Origin: Streptomyces albus subsp. chlorinus
GTDB taxonomy: Bacteria; Actinomycetota; Actinomycetes; Streptomycetales; Streptomycetaceae
DNA: 40,645 bases
Reading direction: 5' to 3'
Assembly (NCBI RefSeq): GCF_013302895.1
Contig: NZ_VJOK01000001.1
Span: 2,743,587-2,784,231 of the forward strand
Every line of letters starts with the position of its first letter. Position 1 is the stretch's first letter. Under the pieces are notes generated by a model. The model searched no databases. It saw only the letters and a list, made by a program, of their open reading frames with translations, and was not told the DNA's origin. The position numbers and the translations under genes were made by a program. Of the stretch, positions 33,118 to 40,645 are shown in pieces.

Positions 33118-34395
33118 CTACGACCGGGCCTCCAGGCCACTCAATACTGTGCGGGCCCGCTCCACGGAGGCGCGGGCGCCCCTCACCGGGAGGTCGGGGG
33201 CGATGCCGTGCCCCTCCACGTCGCGACCGGCCGGAGTCGTGTAGTGACCGACCGTCAGTTCGGCGACGGAACCGTCCGACTGGGGCTGCGGCAGCTGCAC
33301 CGAGCCCTTGCCGAAGGTGCGGGACCCGACGACGACGGCGCGCCCCCGGTCCTGGAGGGCGCCGGTCAGCAGTTCGGCGGCGCTCATGGTGCCGCCGTCG
33401 ACGAGGACGACGACGGGGTGCCGCCCCACGTCGAGGCCGCCGGGACGGTCGTCGTCGGCGTAGAGGGCGCGCTGGGTGCCGTGGTCGTCGTAGGTGGCGA
33501 CGAGGCCGCCGTCGAGGAAGGCGGAGGCGGCGGTGACCGCCTCGCCGACCAGGCCGCCGGAGTTGCCCCGCAGATCGAGCAGCACGCCCGCCCCCGCTGG
33601 CACCTCCTCGCGGACCGCCTCGCGCACCCGTTCGCCCGAACCCCGGGTGAAGGAGCCGACCTTGATGCGGGTGACGTCGTCCCCCAGCCGGTCGACGGCC
33701 ACGGACTCGGTGGACAGCCGCTCACGGCGCAGGGTGCGGGTCAGCTCCGTCCCGCCGCGGGTGAGGCGCAGCGTGACGCGGGTGCCGGGTTCGGCGGCGC
33801 CGGCCGGGGAGCGGGGGTCGGAGCCGCGCAGCAGGGCGACGACGGCGGTCACCGGTCTGCCGGTCACCCTCCGGCCGGCGACCGAGCGCAGCCGGTCACC
33901 GGAGCGGAGTCCGGCCCGCGCTGCGGGGCTGCCGGGCTGCACCCGGTCCACCTCGATGGCCGCACCGCGCCCGCCCCGCGCACCCTGGTGCCCGCCGCCG
34001 TGGGCCGGGCCCTGCCGCACGGAGAGGCCGACGCCCACATAGCTGCCGTCCAGCGCTTGGCGCAGCCCCTCGTACTCGCGGGCCGTGTACGCCGTGGACC
34101 AGCGGTCGCCGCTGCGGCTGACGACCAGGTCGGCGTCGGCGCCGCCGGCCCCCCGGCCGCGGGCCCCGCGCGGGTCGGGCCGGGCGCCCTTGGCGTCATC
34201 GCCGCGGCCGGTGCCGAGAGCGGCGTCCTGCGGCCGGTGGGCGGAGGCGTCGGGGGCGGCGGAACCGAACGCGGTCAGCTCGTCGCCGAAGGCCCCGGTG
34301 GCGGCGCCGGTCGCCAGTACGCCTGCGAAGACCAATGTCAGGGCCCCGCGCCGCGACCGGCGCGGGCGCGTGTCGGGGAACCACGAGCCTGGCAT
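33118..34395 (-). CDS. S41 family carboxy-terminal processing peptidase
   Basis: A 425-residue exported serine protease. Residues 1-37 form a signal or membrane anchor (RRSRRGALTLVFAGVLATGA). A disordered Gly/Asp/Arg-rich linker follows to about 90. A PDZ domain (about 120-215) has GVGLSVRQG and VQPGSPAARAGLRSGDRL. The peptidase domain has LLDLRGNSGGLVGEAV, nucleophile Ser338 (GGTMSAAELL) and general base Lys363 (RTFGKGSVQ). C-terminal processing peptidases trim secreted or cell-wall proteins. Between ftsX and smpB, as is usual for this cluster. The ATG at 34395 is 68 bp after ftsX. Confidence 0.92.
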   Translation of the reverse strand: MPGSWFPDTRPRRSRRGALTLVFAGVLATGAATGAFGDELTAFGSAAPDASAHRPQDAALGTGRGDDAKGARPDPRGARGRGAGGADADLVVSRSGDRWSTAYTAREYEGLRQALDGSYVGVGLSVRQGPAHGGGHQGARGGRGAAIEVDRVQPGSPAARAGLRSGDRLRSVAGRRVTGRPVTAVVALLRGSDPRSPAGAAEPGTRVTLRLTRGGTELTRTLRRERLSTESVAVDRLGDDVTRIKVGSFTRGSGERVREAVREEVPAGAGVLLDLRGNSGGLVGEAVTAASAFLDGGLVATYDDHGTQRALYADDDRPGGLDVGRHPVVVLVDGGTMSAAELLTGALQDRGRAVVVGSRTFGKGSVQLPQPQSDGSVAELTVGHYTTPAGRDVEGHGIAPDLPVRGARASVERARTVLSGLEARS

Positions 34396-34463
34396 GGTCC
34401 GGAGTGTAGGGCAGCGCGGGGCGCCGTACGGTCGGTTGGACCGACGGCACCCCGCGTCCTGCG

Positions 34464-35375
34464 TCACACCTTCAGGTACTTGCGCAACGTGATGAACGCT
34501 GCTGCCGCGGGCATCAGCACCCCCACGGCGACGATGAACGGCAGCACCTTGATCACCGCGTCCCAGCCGATGAAGTTGATCAGGACGATCTTCTGCTGGA
34601 GCCAGTTGTTGATCAGGAAGTACTTGCCGAGGACCAGCAGCACACAGGCCAACCCGGCGCCGATCAGGCCCGCGATGGCGGCCTCCAGGATGAACGGCAT
34701 CTGGATGTAGAAGCTGGAGGCACCCACCAGCCGCATGATCCCGGTCTCCCGCCGCCTGCTGAACGCCGAGACCCGCACGGTGTTGACGATCAGCAGCAGC
34801 GCGACGACCAGCATCAGCGCCATCACGCACAGCGCCGCGATGTTCATGCCGTTCAGCAGGTTGAAGAGGTTCTCCAGCAGACTGCGCTGGTCCTGCACCT
34901 CCTGCACGCCCTGCCTGCCGGAGAACGCGGTCTGGAGGACCTGGTACTTGGTCGGGTCCTTGAGCTTGACCCGGTAGGACTCCTGCATCTGGTCCGGCGT
35001 CAGCGAGTCGGCCAGCGGCGAGTCCTTGAAGTCCTCCTTGTAGTGCTTGTACGCCTCGTCGGCGGACTCGTGGTAGATCTTCTCGACGACGTCGAGCTTC
35101 TCCAGGTCGCGCTTGATCTCGCTCTTCTGCTGGGCGGTGACCGCGCCCTTGTCGCAGTTGGGGTCCGAGGAGGCGTCGTTCTTGTTGCACAGGTAGATCG
35201 ACACCTGCACCTTGTCGTACCAGAAGCCCTTCATGGTGCTCACCTGCTCGCGCGCGAGCAGCGAGCCGCCGGCGAGCGCGAGCGACAGGGCGACGGAGAC
35301 GATCACCGCGAAGGTCATCGTGAGATTGCGACGGAGACCGACGCTGATCTCCGACAGGACGAACTGGGCGCGCAT
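34464..35375 (-). CDS. ftsX: Cell division protein FtsX
   Basis: The membrane subunit of the FtsEX complex, which couples ATP hydrolysis to activation of cell-wall hydrolases. The 303-residue protein has an N-terminal cytoplasmic segment and first helix (LTMTFAVIVSVALSLALAGG), a large extracellular loop of about 130 residues with two Cys (YLCNKNDASSDPNC) that could form a disulfide, then three helices (MNIAALCVMALMLVVALLLI, the segment after RETGIMRLVGASSFYIQMPF, and the C-terminal VLPFIVAVGVLMPAAAAFIT). The RRRETGIMRLVGA coupling segment contacts FtsE. The gene starts 12 bp after ftsE. Confidence 0.96.
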   Translation of the reverse strand: MRAQFVLSEISVGLRRNLTMTFAVIVSVALSLALAGGSLLAREQVSTMKGFWYDKVQVSIYLCNKNDASSDPNCDKGAVTAQQKSEIKRDLEKLDVVEKIYHESADEAYKHYKEDFKDSPLADSLTPDQMQESYRVKLKDPTKYQVLQTAFSGRQGVQEVQDQRSLLENLFNLLNGMNIAALCVMALMLVVALLLIVNTVRVSAFSRRRETGIMRLVGASSFYIQMPFILEAAIAGLIGAGLACVLLVLGKYFLINNWLQQKIVLINFIGWDAVIKVLPFIVAVGVLMPAAAAFITLRKYLKV

Positions 35376-35387
35376 GGCGTCCTTTCC

Positions 35388-36077
35388 TCAGTGCTGGTAT
35401 CCGTAGACGCCGCGCGACTGGTCACGCACCAGGCGGCCCATTTCCAGTTCGACCACGCGCTTGCGCATCTGGTCGACGATCTGCTGGTCGTGGGTGGCCA
35501 TCACGACCGTGGTGCCCGTGCGGTTGATGCGGTCGAGCAACTTCATGATGCCGACGGAAGTCTGCGGGTCCAGGTTGCCGGTCGGCTCGTCGGCGATCAG
35601 CAGCATGGGCCGGTTGGCGAAGGCCCGCGCGATGGCCACGCGCTGCTGCTCACCGCCCGACAGCTCGCCGGGCATCCGGTTCTCCTTGCCGCCCAGCCCG
35701 ACGAGGTCGAGGACCTCGGGCACCGTCTTGCGGATCTGGCCCCGCGACTTGCCGATGACCTCCAGCGCGAACGCCACGTTCTCGGCGACGGTCTTGTTGG
35801 TCAGCAGCCGGAAGTCCTGGAAGACGGTGCCGAGCTGCCGCCGCATGTGCGGCACCTTCCAGTTCGACAACCGGGCCAGGTCCTTGCCGAGCACGTGCAC
35901 CTGACCGGAGCTGGCGCGCTCCTCGCGCAGGATCAGCCGCAGGAAGGTGGACTTGCCGGAACCGGAGGAGCCCACCAGGAAGACGAACTCGCCGCGCTCG
36001 ATCTCCAGCGAGACGTCGCGGAGCGCCGGGCGGTTCTGCTTGGGATAGGACTTGGAGACGCTGTCGAATCGGATCAC
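35388..36077 (-). CDS. ftsE: Cell division ATP-binding protein FtsE
   Basis: The ATPase partner of FtsX. The 229-residue ABC domain has Walker [10 protein letters not shown] (36-44), Q-loop VFQDFRLL, signature LSGGEQQR (139-146), Walker [13 protein letters not shown] and H-loop THDQQIVD. All catalytic residues are present. The start codon is GTG at 36077. It is the first gene of the operon ftsE, ftsX, S41 protease, smpB; the 290-bp interval upstream is divergent with a small membrane protein gene. Confidence 0.96.
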   Translation of the reverse strand: MIRFDSVSKSYPKQNRPALRDVSLEIERGEFVFLVGSSGSGKSTFLRLILREERASSGQVHVLGKDLARLSNWKVPHMRRQLGTVFQDFRLLTNKTVAENVAFALEVIGKSRGQIRKTVPEVLDLVGLGGKENRMPGELSGGEQQRVAIARAFANRPMLLIADEPTGNLDPQTSVGIMKLLDRINRTGTTVVMATHDQQIVDQMRKRVVELEMGRLVRDQSRGVYGYQH

Positions 36078-36369
36078 GGATACACCACGTCGACCTGGGT
36101 AGGGGCAACGGAAGCCGCGGTGCGGCCCCCTGGGGCACCTCCGGCGTCAGCCGGGGGTGCGGTGTGGGCGACCATACGCGAAGCGTGGCGTGCCGCGCAC
36201 GCTGCACCGGCGCGCACGTCACCGGCGCACGCTGCCGCTGCCCGCGCTGTGCGCGCGCTCCACCTGCCGGTTTCTGCGGAAGCCCCCCTCACCTGGCAGA
36301 GTGGAGGAGAGCACCCATGGGGAACGAATCACTCACGGGTGGCGTTGGCGCGACTGAGGAGGAGTTCGC

Positions 36370-36564
36370 ATGACATGCGACCGACTGGTGTGTGCCAACT
36401 GCGCGGGGCCCGTGAGTGAGGGCCGCTGCTCCGTGTGCCGCGCCCACCGGGAGCGCCTGCACCGGGAGGCCCCGCTCGCGCACCTGTCCCCCACCGCGCT
36501 GATCGCCCTGCTGGCGACGCTGATAGCGGTGGCGCTGGTGGCACAGCGCGTAGCGACGGCGTAA
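36370..36564 (+). CDS. Small zinc-ribbon membrane protein
   Basis: A 64-residue protein. The N-terminal half has two CxxC knuckles (CANC and CSVC, 9 residues apart), a minimal zinc ribbon. The C-terminal half is one hydrophobic helix (LSPTALIALLATLIAVALVA). The ATG at 36370 follows GAGGAGG at good distance. It is divergent from ftsE. The protein is too small for a confident family. Position next to ftsE suggests, but does not show, a role in the division membrane complex. Confidence 0.75.
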   Translation: MTCDRLVCANCAGPVSEGRCSVCRAHRERLHREAPLAHLSPTALIALLATLIAVALVAQRVATA

Positions 36565-36682
36565 CCCGGACCGCACGGGTCGGCACGGGCCAGCACGACA
36601 GACAGCACACCGGACAGCACGACGCGCCGGGCCCGGCGGTCCGAGGACCACCGGGACCCGGCGCGCGGCCGTGACCCTGCTC

Positions 36683-37474
36683 TTACGCCGCCGTACGGCG
36701 CGTGGCCAGGCGCGGCATCAGCCGGAAGCCGATACCACCGGCGATCATCGTCGCGGCGCCCACCAGCAGGAAGGTGGTCTCGGACGAACCGGTCTCGGCC
36801 AGCTCCTTCTTGTCACCGGCCGGCTGGGCCGGCTTGCTGTCCTGCACCGGCTGGCTGCCCGCGCTGTCGGGGTTGGCCCCGCCGCCCTGGCAGTTGACGT
36901 TGTCGCCGTTCAGCTCGCAGGTGTCGTCGTCGCCACCGCCGGAACCGCCGATGGTCGCCGGCTCCTCGCCGCCGCCACCGTTGCCGCCGTTGCCGCCGTT
37001 CCCATTGCCACCGTTGTTGCCGGAGCCGCCGTTGTCACCGGGGCCGCCGTTGTTGCCGCCGTTGTTACCGGGACCGCCGTTGTGGCCACCGTTGTTGCCG
37101 GGGCCGCCGTTGTTACCGCCGTTGTTGCCCGGACCGCCGTTGTGGCCACCGTTGTTGCCGGGCCCGCCGTTGTTGCCGCCGTTGTTGCCCGGACCGCCGT
37201 CGTCGCCACCGGTGACCGTGCCACCGATACCGCCGTCGTCGCCGCCGCCGATACCGCCGTCGCCACCGGAGTCACCGCCGGAGTCGCCGCCGCCGATGAG
37301 GCCGCCGATGACACCGCCGATGATGCCGCCGTTGTCACCGCCGCCCGAACCACCGGGGCCGTCACCCACACCGGCGGCCTGGGCGGCGCCCGCGGCGGTC
37401 AGCGAGGCGCCGGCCGCGAACACCGCCGCCGCGGCTATCCGCGCGACCCTGAGCCGCGTCTTCGATTTGCTCAT
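36683..37474 (-). CDS. Gly/Asn-rich cell-surface protein with LAXTG sorting signal
   Basis: A 263-residue exported protein probably anchored to the wall by a class E sortase. Residues 1-35 are a signal peptide ending AAQA. Residues 36-190 are low-complexity, including a series of 10-residue units (GGPGNNGGNN and GGPGNNGGHN alternating). A short CELNGDNVNC segment may form a small disulfide loop. At the end come LAETG (225-229), the helix TTFLLVGAATMIAGGIGF and a basic tail. The ATG at 37474 follows GGGGG. Function unknown; likely a surface spacer or adhesin. Confidence 0.85.
   Translation of the reverse strand: MSKSKTRLRVARIAAAAVFAAGASLTAAGAAQAAGVGDGPGGSGGGDNGGIIGGVIGGLIGGGDSGGDSGGDGGIGGGDDGGIGGTVTGGDDGGPGNNGGNNGGPGNNGGHNGGPGNNGGNNGGPGNNGGHNGGPGNNGGNNGGPGDNGGSGNNGGNGNGGNGGNGGGGEEPATIGGSGGGDDDTCELNGDNVNCQGGGANPDSAGSQPVQDSKPAQPAGDKKELAETGSSETTFLLVGAATMIAGGIGFRLMPRLATRRTAA
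37019..37205. repeat. 30/60-bp tandem repeats in the surface-protein gene
   Basis: A 60-bp unit (two 30-bp halves, the N and H variants of GGPGNNGGxN) is repeated about three times, visible as identical blocks at 37071 and 37131. The unit keeps the frame, so copy-number changes would lengthen the protein without disruption. Confidence 0.85.
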
Positions 37475-37716
37475 GTTCCAACTACCCCCAGTAGCTGTAC
37501 TCGTCCATGGGGCAGCTGCGCGCGGAGCGCGACCTCGCACACCGGGCGTCCATCGAGGCGAACTGTTGTCCCCACCCCGGGCTGCCGCCGTTTGCTGACC
37601 GGGGCGCACTCTCCGCCCCGTACGTGCGCCCCTGACACAGGCATGCCGAGCGAACAGCATTTACCAGCCCTCACACGCACGTCAAGCGAAGACCGGGTGA
37701 ACCGGGTGACGAGGCG

Positions 37717-38832
37717 TCAGCCCTCGGCCTGCTCCTGCTGCTTGCGCCAGCGGATACCGGCCTCCAGGAAGCCGTCGATGTCACCGTCGAGAACGCCCTG
37801 GGGGTTGCCGACCTCGTGCTCGGTGCGCAGGTCCTTGACCATCTGGTACGGGTGCAGCACGTACGAACGCATCTGGCTGCCCCAGGAGTTGCCGCCGTCG
37901 CCCTTGAGGGCGTCCATCTTGGCCTGCTCCTCCTGACGGCGGTGCGCCAGCAGCCTGGCCTGCATGACGCGCATGGCGGCGGCGCGGTTCTGGATCTGCG
38001 ACTTCTCGTTCTGGCAGGAGACGACGATGCCGGTGGGCAGGTGCGTCATCCGGACCGCGGAGTCCGTGGTGTTGACCGACTGGCCGCCCGGGCCCGAGGA
38101 GCGGAAGACGTCGATCCGCAGCTCGTTCTCGGGGATGTCGATGTGGTCGACCTGCTCGACGACGGGCAGCACCTCGACCCCGGCGAACGAGGTCTGGCGG
38201 CGGCCCTGGTTGTCGAACGGGGAGATGCGCACCATCCGGTGCGTGCCCTGCTCGACCGAGAGCGTGCCGTAGGCGTAGGGGGCCTTCACGGTGAAGGTCG
38301 CGGACTTGATGCCCGCCTCCTCCGCGTAGGAGATGTCGAACACCTCGGTGGGGTAGCCGCGCCGCTCGGCCCAGCGCAGGTACATGCGCATCAGCTGCTC
38401 GGCGAAGTCGGCCGCGTCCACACCGCCGGCCTCGGCCCGGACGCTGACGACCGCCTCGCGCGGGTCGTACTCGCCCGACAGCAGCGTGCGGACCTCCAGC
38501 TCGTCCACCGTCTTGCGGACGGAGGCCAGCTCGTTCTCCGCCTCCGCGCGGGCGTCCGCGTCGCTCTCGCTCTCCGCCAGTTCGAAGAGCACGCCGACGT
38601 CGTCGATCCGCCCGCGCAGCTCCTCGACCTTGCGCAGCTGCCCCTGCAGGTAGGACAGCCGGCTGGTCACCTGCTGCGCGCGATCCACGTCGTCCCACAG
38701 GTCCGGGGCCGCCGCCTGCTCCTCAAGCGCGGCGATGTCGGACCGCATCTTGTCCAGGTCAAGGACGGCCTCGATCGACTCCATGGTGGAGGAGAGGGCC
38801 TTCAGCTCTTCGGATACATCGACGACTGCCAC
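37717..38832 (-). CDS. prfB: Peptide chain release factor 2
   Basis: Terminates translation at UGA and UAA. The 371-residue protein has the stop-codon motif SPF (204-206, [15 protein letters not shown]) and the peptidyl-hydrolysis motif GGQ (249-251, [20 protein letters not shown]). The frame is open from the start without the programmed +1 shift of E. coli prfB. Two GTG starts compete: 38832 gives [10 protein letters not shown], the usual opening, and has GGGGAG upstream; 38841 adds three residues. It lies 36 bp downstream of the 2OG-Fe dioxygenase gene on the same strand. Confidence 0.95.
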   Translation of the reverse strand: MAVVDVSEELKALSSTMESIEAVLDLDKMRSDIAALEEQAAAPDLWDDVDRAQQVTSRLSYLQGQLRKVEELRGRIDDVGVLFELAESESDADARAEAENELASVRKTVDELEVRTLLSGEYDPREAVVSVRAEAGGVDAADFAEQLMRMYLRWAERRGYPTEVFDISYAEEAGIKSATFTVKAPYAYGTLSVEQGTHRMVRISPFDNQGRRQTSFAGVEVLPVVEQVDHIDIPENELRIDVFRSSGPGGQSVNTTDSAVRMTHLPTGIVVSCQNEKSQIQNRAAAMRVMQARLLAHRRQEEQAKMDALKGDGGNSWGSQMRSYVLHPYQMVKDLRTEHEVGNPQGVLDGDIDGFLEAGIRWRKQQEQAEG

Positions 38833-38868
38833 GCTCCCCACCCTAACCGCAAGCCGCCACCCGGGGCC

Positions 38869-39657
38869 CTAGCCCACTTGGGCGTCACGCTCCGCGCCGC
38901 GGTGTGCGGTCAGCGTGGTCACCAGGACGTCCCGGCGGGCCGGCCGGGTGGCGTCGGCGGGGCGGATCGGCTCCACCTCGTGGAGCGTGGCGCGGTCGTC
39001 GCCGAGCAGGAGGGTGCCCCGCTCGTGCAGCGTGGTGGCCAGGACGGGTGTGTCCCCCGCCCCGGAACCGTCCGGCTCCCAGACCGTGCTCCGGCCGCCC
39101 ACCGCGTTGTCCCGGCCGAGCATCAACGAGGTCACCAGGGTGACGCCGTCGCGGTGGCGGCCCTCGGGGGTGGGCTGCCCGTCGCTGTCGGCCGAGGCGA
39201 CGACGCGGAAGGGGTGCACCTTCACGCTCCACTCGTCGGCGTCGTGCAGACAGGTGGCGATCCGGCCGAGCATCCTGGTCAGCGCCTTGAAGAGCGGGTC
39301 GGCCACGAAGGCGTCGGTCAGCGGCGCGAAGTGGCGGTCCTCACCGACGTGCAGCGGATTGGTCTCCTCGGGCTGCACGAACGCCAGGTGCGGCATCGGC
39401 CGCAGGGAGCCGGTGCGGTGCAGCGTGAAGTGACCGTAGCGGCGCAGTCTGCGCGTACCCTGCCGGGCCGCGTAGCCGTCCGGCTCCAGGTCCTCCCAGT
39501 GGGAGGCGAAGCGCCGCCAGTCCTCCTCGCCGGCCCCCACGCACCGCGAGACGACGGCCGGTTCCATCAGGTGGGTCCGCCGGGAGAGCAGCGCCTGGCG
39601 GGCCTCGGCGACCTCACCGGCGCTCTTCACCGTCTGAACGCCCGCTATGTCCTCCAT
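38869..39657 (-). CDS. 2OG-Fe(II) dioxygenase family protein
   Basis: A 262-residue non-haem iron oxygenase of the 2OG-Fe dioxygenase family that includes amino-acid hydroxylases such as isoleucine 4-hydroxylase. The iron triad is His168 and Asp170 (PEGRHRDGVTLV) with distal His226 (ATLHEVEPI). Arg241 or Arg242 (ARRDVLVTTL) would bind 2-oxoglutarate. The N-terminal 35 residues are an extra helix. The ATG at 39657 is preceded by AGGAGG, which overlaps the stop region of the upstream gene (12 bp gap), so the two are tightly coupled. The likely substrate is an amino acid or peptide. Confidence 0.87.
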   Translation of the reverse strand: MEDIAGVQTVKSAGEVAEARQALLSRRTHLMEPAVVSRCVGAGEEDWRRFASHWEDLEPDGYAARQGTRRLRRYGHFTLHRTGSLRPMPHLAFVQPEETNPLHVGEDRHFAPLTDAFVADPLFKALTRMLGRIATCLHDADEWSVKVHPFRVVASADSDGQPTPEGRHRDGVTLVTSLMLGRDNAVGGRSTVWEPDGSGAGDTPVLATTLHERGTLLLGDDRATLHEVEPIRPADATRPARRDVLVTTLTAHRGAERDAQVG

Positions 39658-39669
39658 ACGGCAATCCTC

Positions 39670-40645
39670 CTATGCGCCCGCCGGGTCCGCATCCGGGCTC
39701 TCGGCGGCCGAGGCGGCGGTCTCGGGGGCGGGCGCGGGCTGGAGCGGGGTACGCAGCGCCGAGGCGCCGGCCCGCCACGCCGCCAGCAGCTCCGCGCCGA
39801 GCCGGTCCTCCAGGTGGACCGTCGCGTCGGCACCGAACGCGATCTGCGCCTCCAGCGCGGGCTCGCTCTCCAGCAGACCGCCGACCACCTCCCGGCGCAC
39901 CACCTGCTCGTGCACCGCGTCGGCCTCCACGTGCTCGTCGTAGAAGCGCTCCGCCGCCGCCCCGGCCTCCAGCCGGCGCATCGCGGCGGCCAGGCGGCGG
40001 GAGCCGGGCGAGGAGGTGACCTCCACGCAGGCGAAGTGGCCCACCAGGGCGCCGCGCAGCGACCGGTGCAGCCCGAACAGCGACATCAGGTTGACCACGG
40101 CGAGGGCCGGTGCCGGGGCGGCGTCCAGATAGCGGCCGTAGGCGGTCTCCAGGTCCAGGTCGCGCATCAGGCCGGCGAAGAGCCGGGCGTGCACGTCCTC
40201 GGCCCGTCCGGCACCGAACTCGTCGTACTCGACGGCCACCATGGCGGCCTTCGCGCGGCCCGTCAGCCGGGGGATCACCCAGGCGTGCGGGTCGGCCTCC
40301 TTCAGGTGGTAGAGGGAGCGCAGGGCCGCGTACTCGCGCAGCTGCCAGCGCTCCCCGTGGTGCTGGAGGTGGTGGGCGACCCCGCCCTCCCCGGCGGCGG
40401 GCTCGACGGGTTCGGCCAGCAGTTCGCCGAAGACCTCCGCCACGGTCCGACCCCCCGGTACGTCCCTGCGGAGCGCCGCCAGGAACCGGTCCTCCAGTGC
40501 GCGGCGCACCCGCAGCAGGCCGGGGTCCCACTCTCTCTCCTCGGGCACGTGAGCGAAGCCCCGGTAGTGCAGCTCGTAGAGCACGTAGAGCGCCAGGTGC
40601 AGGTCCTCGCCGTACGGGTCGGCCGTCGCTGCCCTCGCCGCCAGC
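39670..40645 (-). CDS. Iron-containing redox enzyme (haem-oxygenase-like diiron family), partial
   Basis: The 5' end lies beyond the right edge; about 325 residues are visible. It belongs to the haem-oxygenase-like non-haem diiron enzymes (Iron_redox). Candidate metal-ligand motifs: VAVEYDEFGAGRAEDVHARL (Glu and His) and FYDEHVEADAVHEQVVRREV (Glu, Asp, His). Also GYL-like AYGRYLDAAPAPALAVVNLM and FACVEVTSSPGSRRLAAAMR. Relatives oxidise or cleave fatty acids and amino acids (UndA, SznF). The C-terminal tail is Pro/Ala/Glu-rich and disordered. It is coupled to the 2OG-Fe dioxygenase gene 12 bp downstream. Confidence 0.87.
   Translation of the reverse strand, partial: LAARAATADPYGEDLHLALYVLYELHYRGFAHVPEEREWDPGLLRVRRALEDRFLAALRRDVPGGRTVAEVFGELLAEPVEPAAGEGGVAHHLQHHGERWQLREYAALRSLYHLKEADPHAWVIPRLTGRAKAAMVAVEYDEFGAGRAEDVHARLFAGLMRDLDLETAYGRYLDAAPAPALAVVNLMSLFGLHRSLRGALVGHFACVEVTSSPGSRRLAAAMRRLEAGAAAERFYDEHVEADAVHEQVVRREVVGGLLESEPALEAQIAFGADATVHLEDRLGAELLAAWRAGASALRTPLQPAPAPETAASAAESPDADPAGA

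Noticed and set aside
37475..37716. Riboswitch upstream of the surface-protein gene
   Set aside because: GC-rich and able to fold, but none of the conserved c-di-AMP or cobalamin riboswitch elements could be recognised.
37717..38841. Programmed frameshift in prfB
   Set aside because: The reading frame is continuous and no internal early UGA with a slippery site is present.

Overview
The window is high-GC actinobacterial chromosome, almost certainly Streptomyces. The reasons are the dense GC third positions, frequent GTG and TTG starts, a housekeeping order (yqgE, murA, hup, malic enzyme, cold-shock gene, helD-like gene; then prfB, ftsE, ftsX, S41 protease, smpB, ssrA) that fits that genus, a WhiJ-type regulator cluster with DUF397 proteins, and a tmRNA tag beginning ANTKRDS. 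No phage, CRISPR array or intact insertion sequence was seen.

Region 1 (1-8.1 kb) is accessory. It holds three small exported proteins: a repeat lipoprotein with a one-base frame break, an FG-GAP/VCBS protein and a 90-residue secreted protein. Next come a DppA-like D-aminopeptidase, a MarR regulator divergent from a phenolic acid decarboxylase across two perfect 15-bp palindromes, a DCC thiol oxidoreductase, a two-gene lipoprotein/secreted-protein operon, a decayed DUF1963 gene and a GNAT acetyltransferase.

Region 2 (8.1-19.8 kb) is conserved core: DUF3039, YqgE (carrying a large collagen-like insert), MurA, HU, NAD malic enzyme, cold-shock protein and a HelD-family ATPase. It is interrupted at 11.2-14.2 kb by remnants of an ABC importer, a GntR/UTRA regulator and a HAD phosphatase.

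Region 3 (19.8-32 kb) is mostly regulators next to single enzymes. There is a GlxA-type regulator and a membrane protein with a collagen-like N-terminus. An Rrf2 regulator and an amidohydrolase carry the same 25-bp inverted-repeat operator. A WhiJ-like set follows (RsbW-type ATPase, XRE/DUF5753, DUF397), with a second DUF397 paralogue beyond an IS5-type transposase scar and two unknown small genes. A TetR regulator is divergent from an SDR, with matching operators. A LysR regulator and an MpaB-family oxygenase close the region.

Region 4 (32-40.6 kb) is the trans-translation and division block: tmRNA, SmpB, carboxy-terminal protease, FtsX and FtsE. It continues with a tiny zinc-ribbon membrane protein, an LAXTG sortase substrate with 30-bp repeats, RF2, and a translationally coupled 2OG-Fe dioxygenase plus haem-oxygenase-like diiron enzyme that runs off the right edge. 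The most intriguing signals are the shared Rrf2 operator, the paired MarR palindromes, the expanding DUF397 repeats and the diiron/2OG-Fe enzyme pair.
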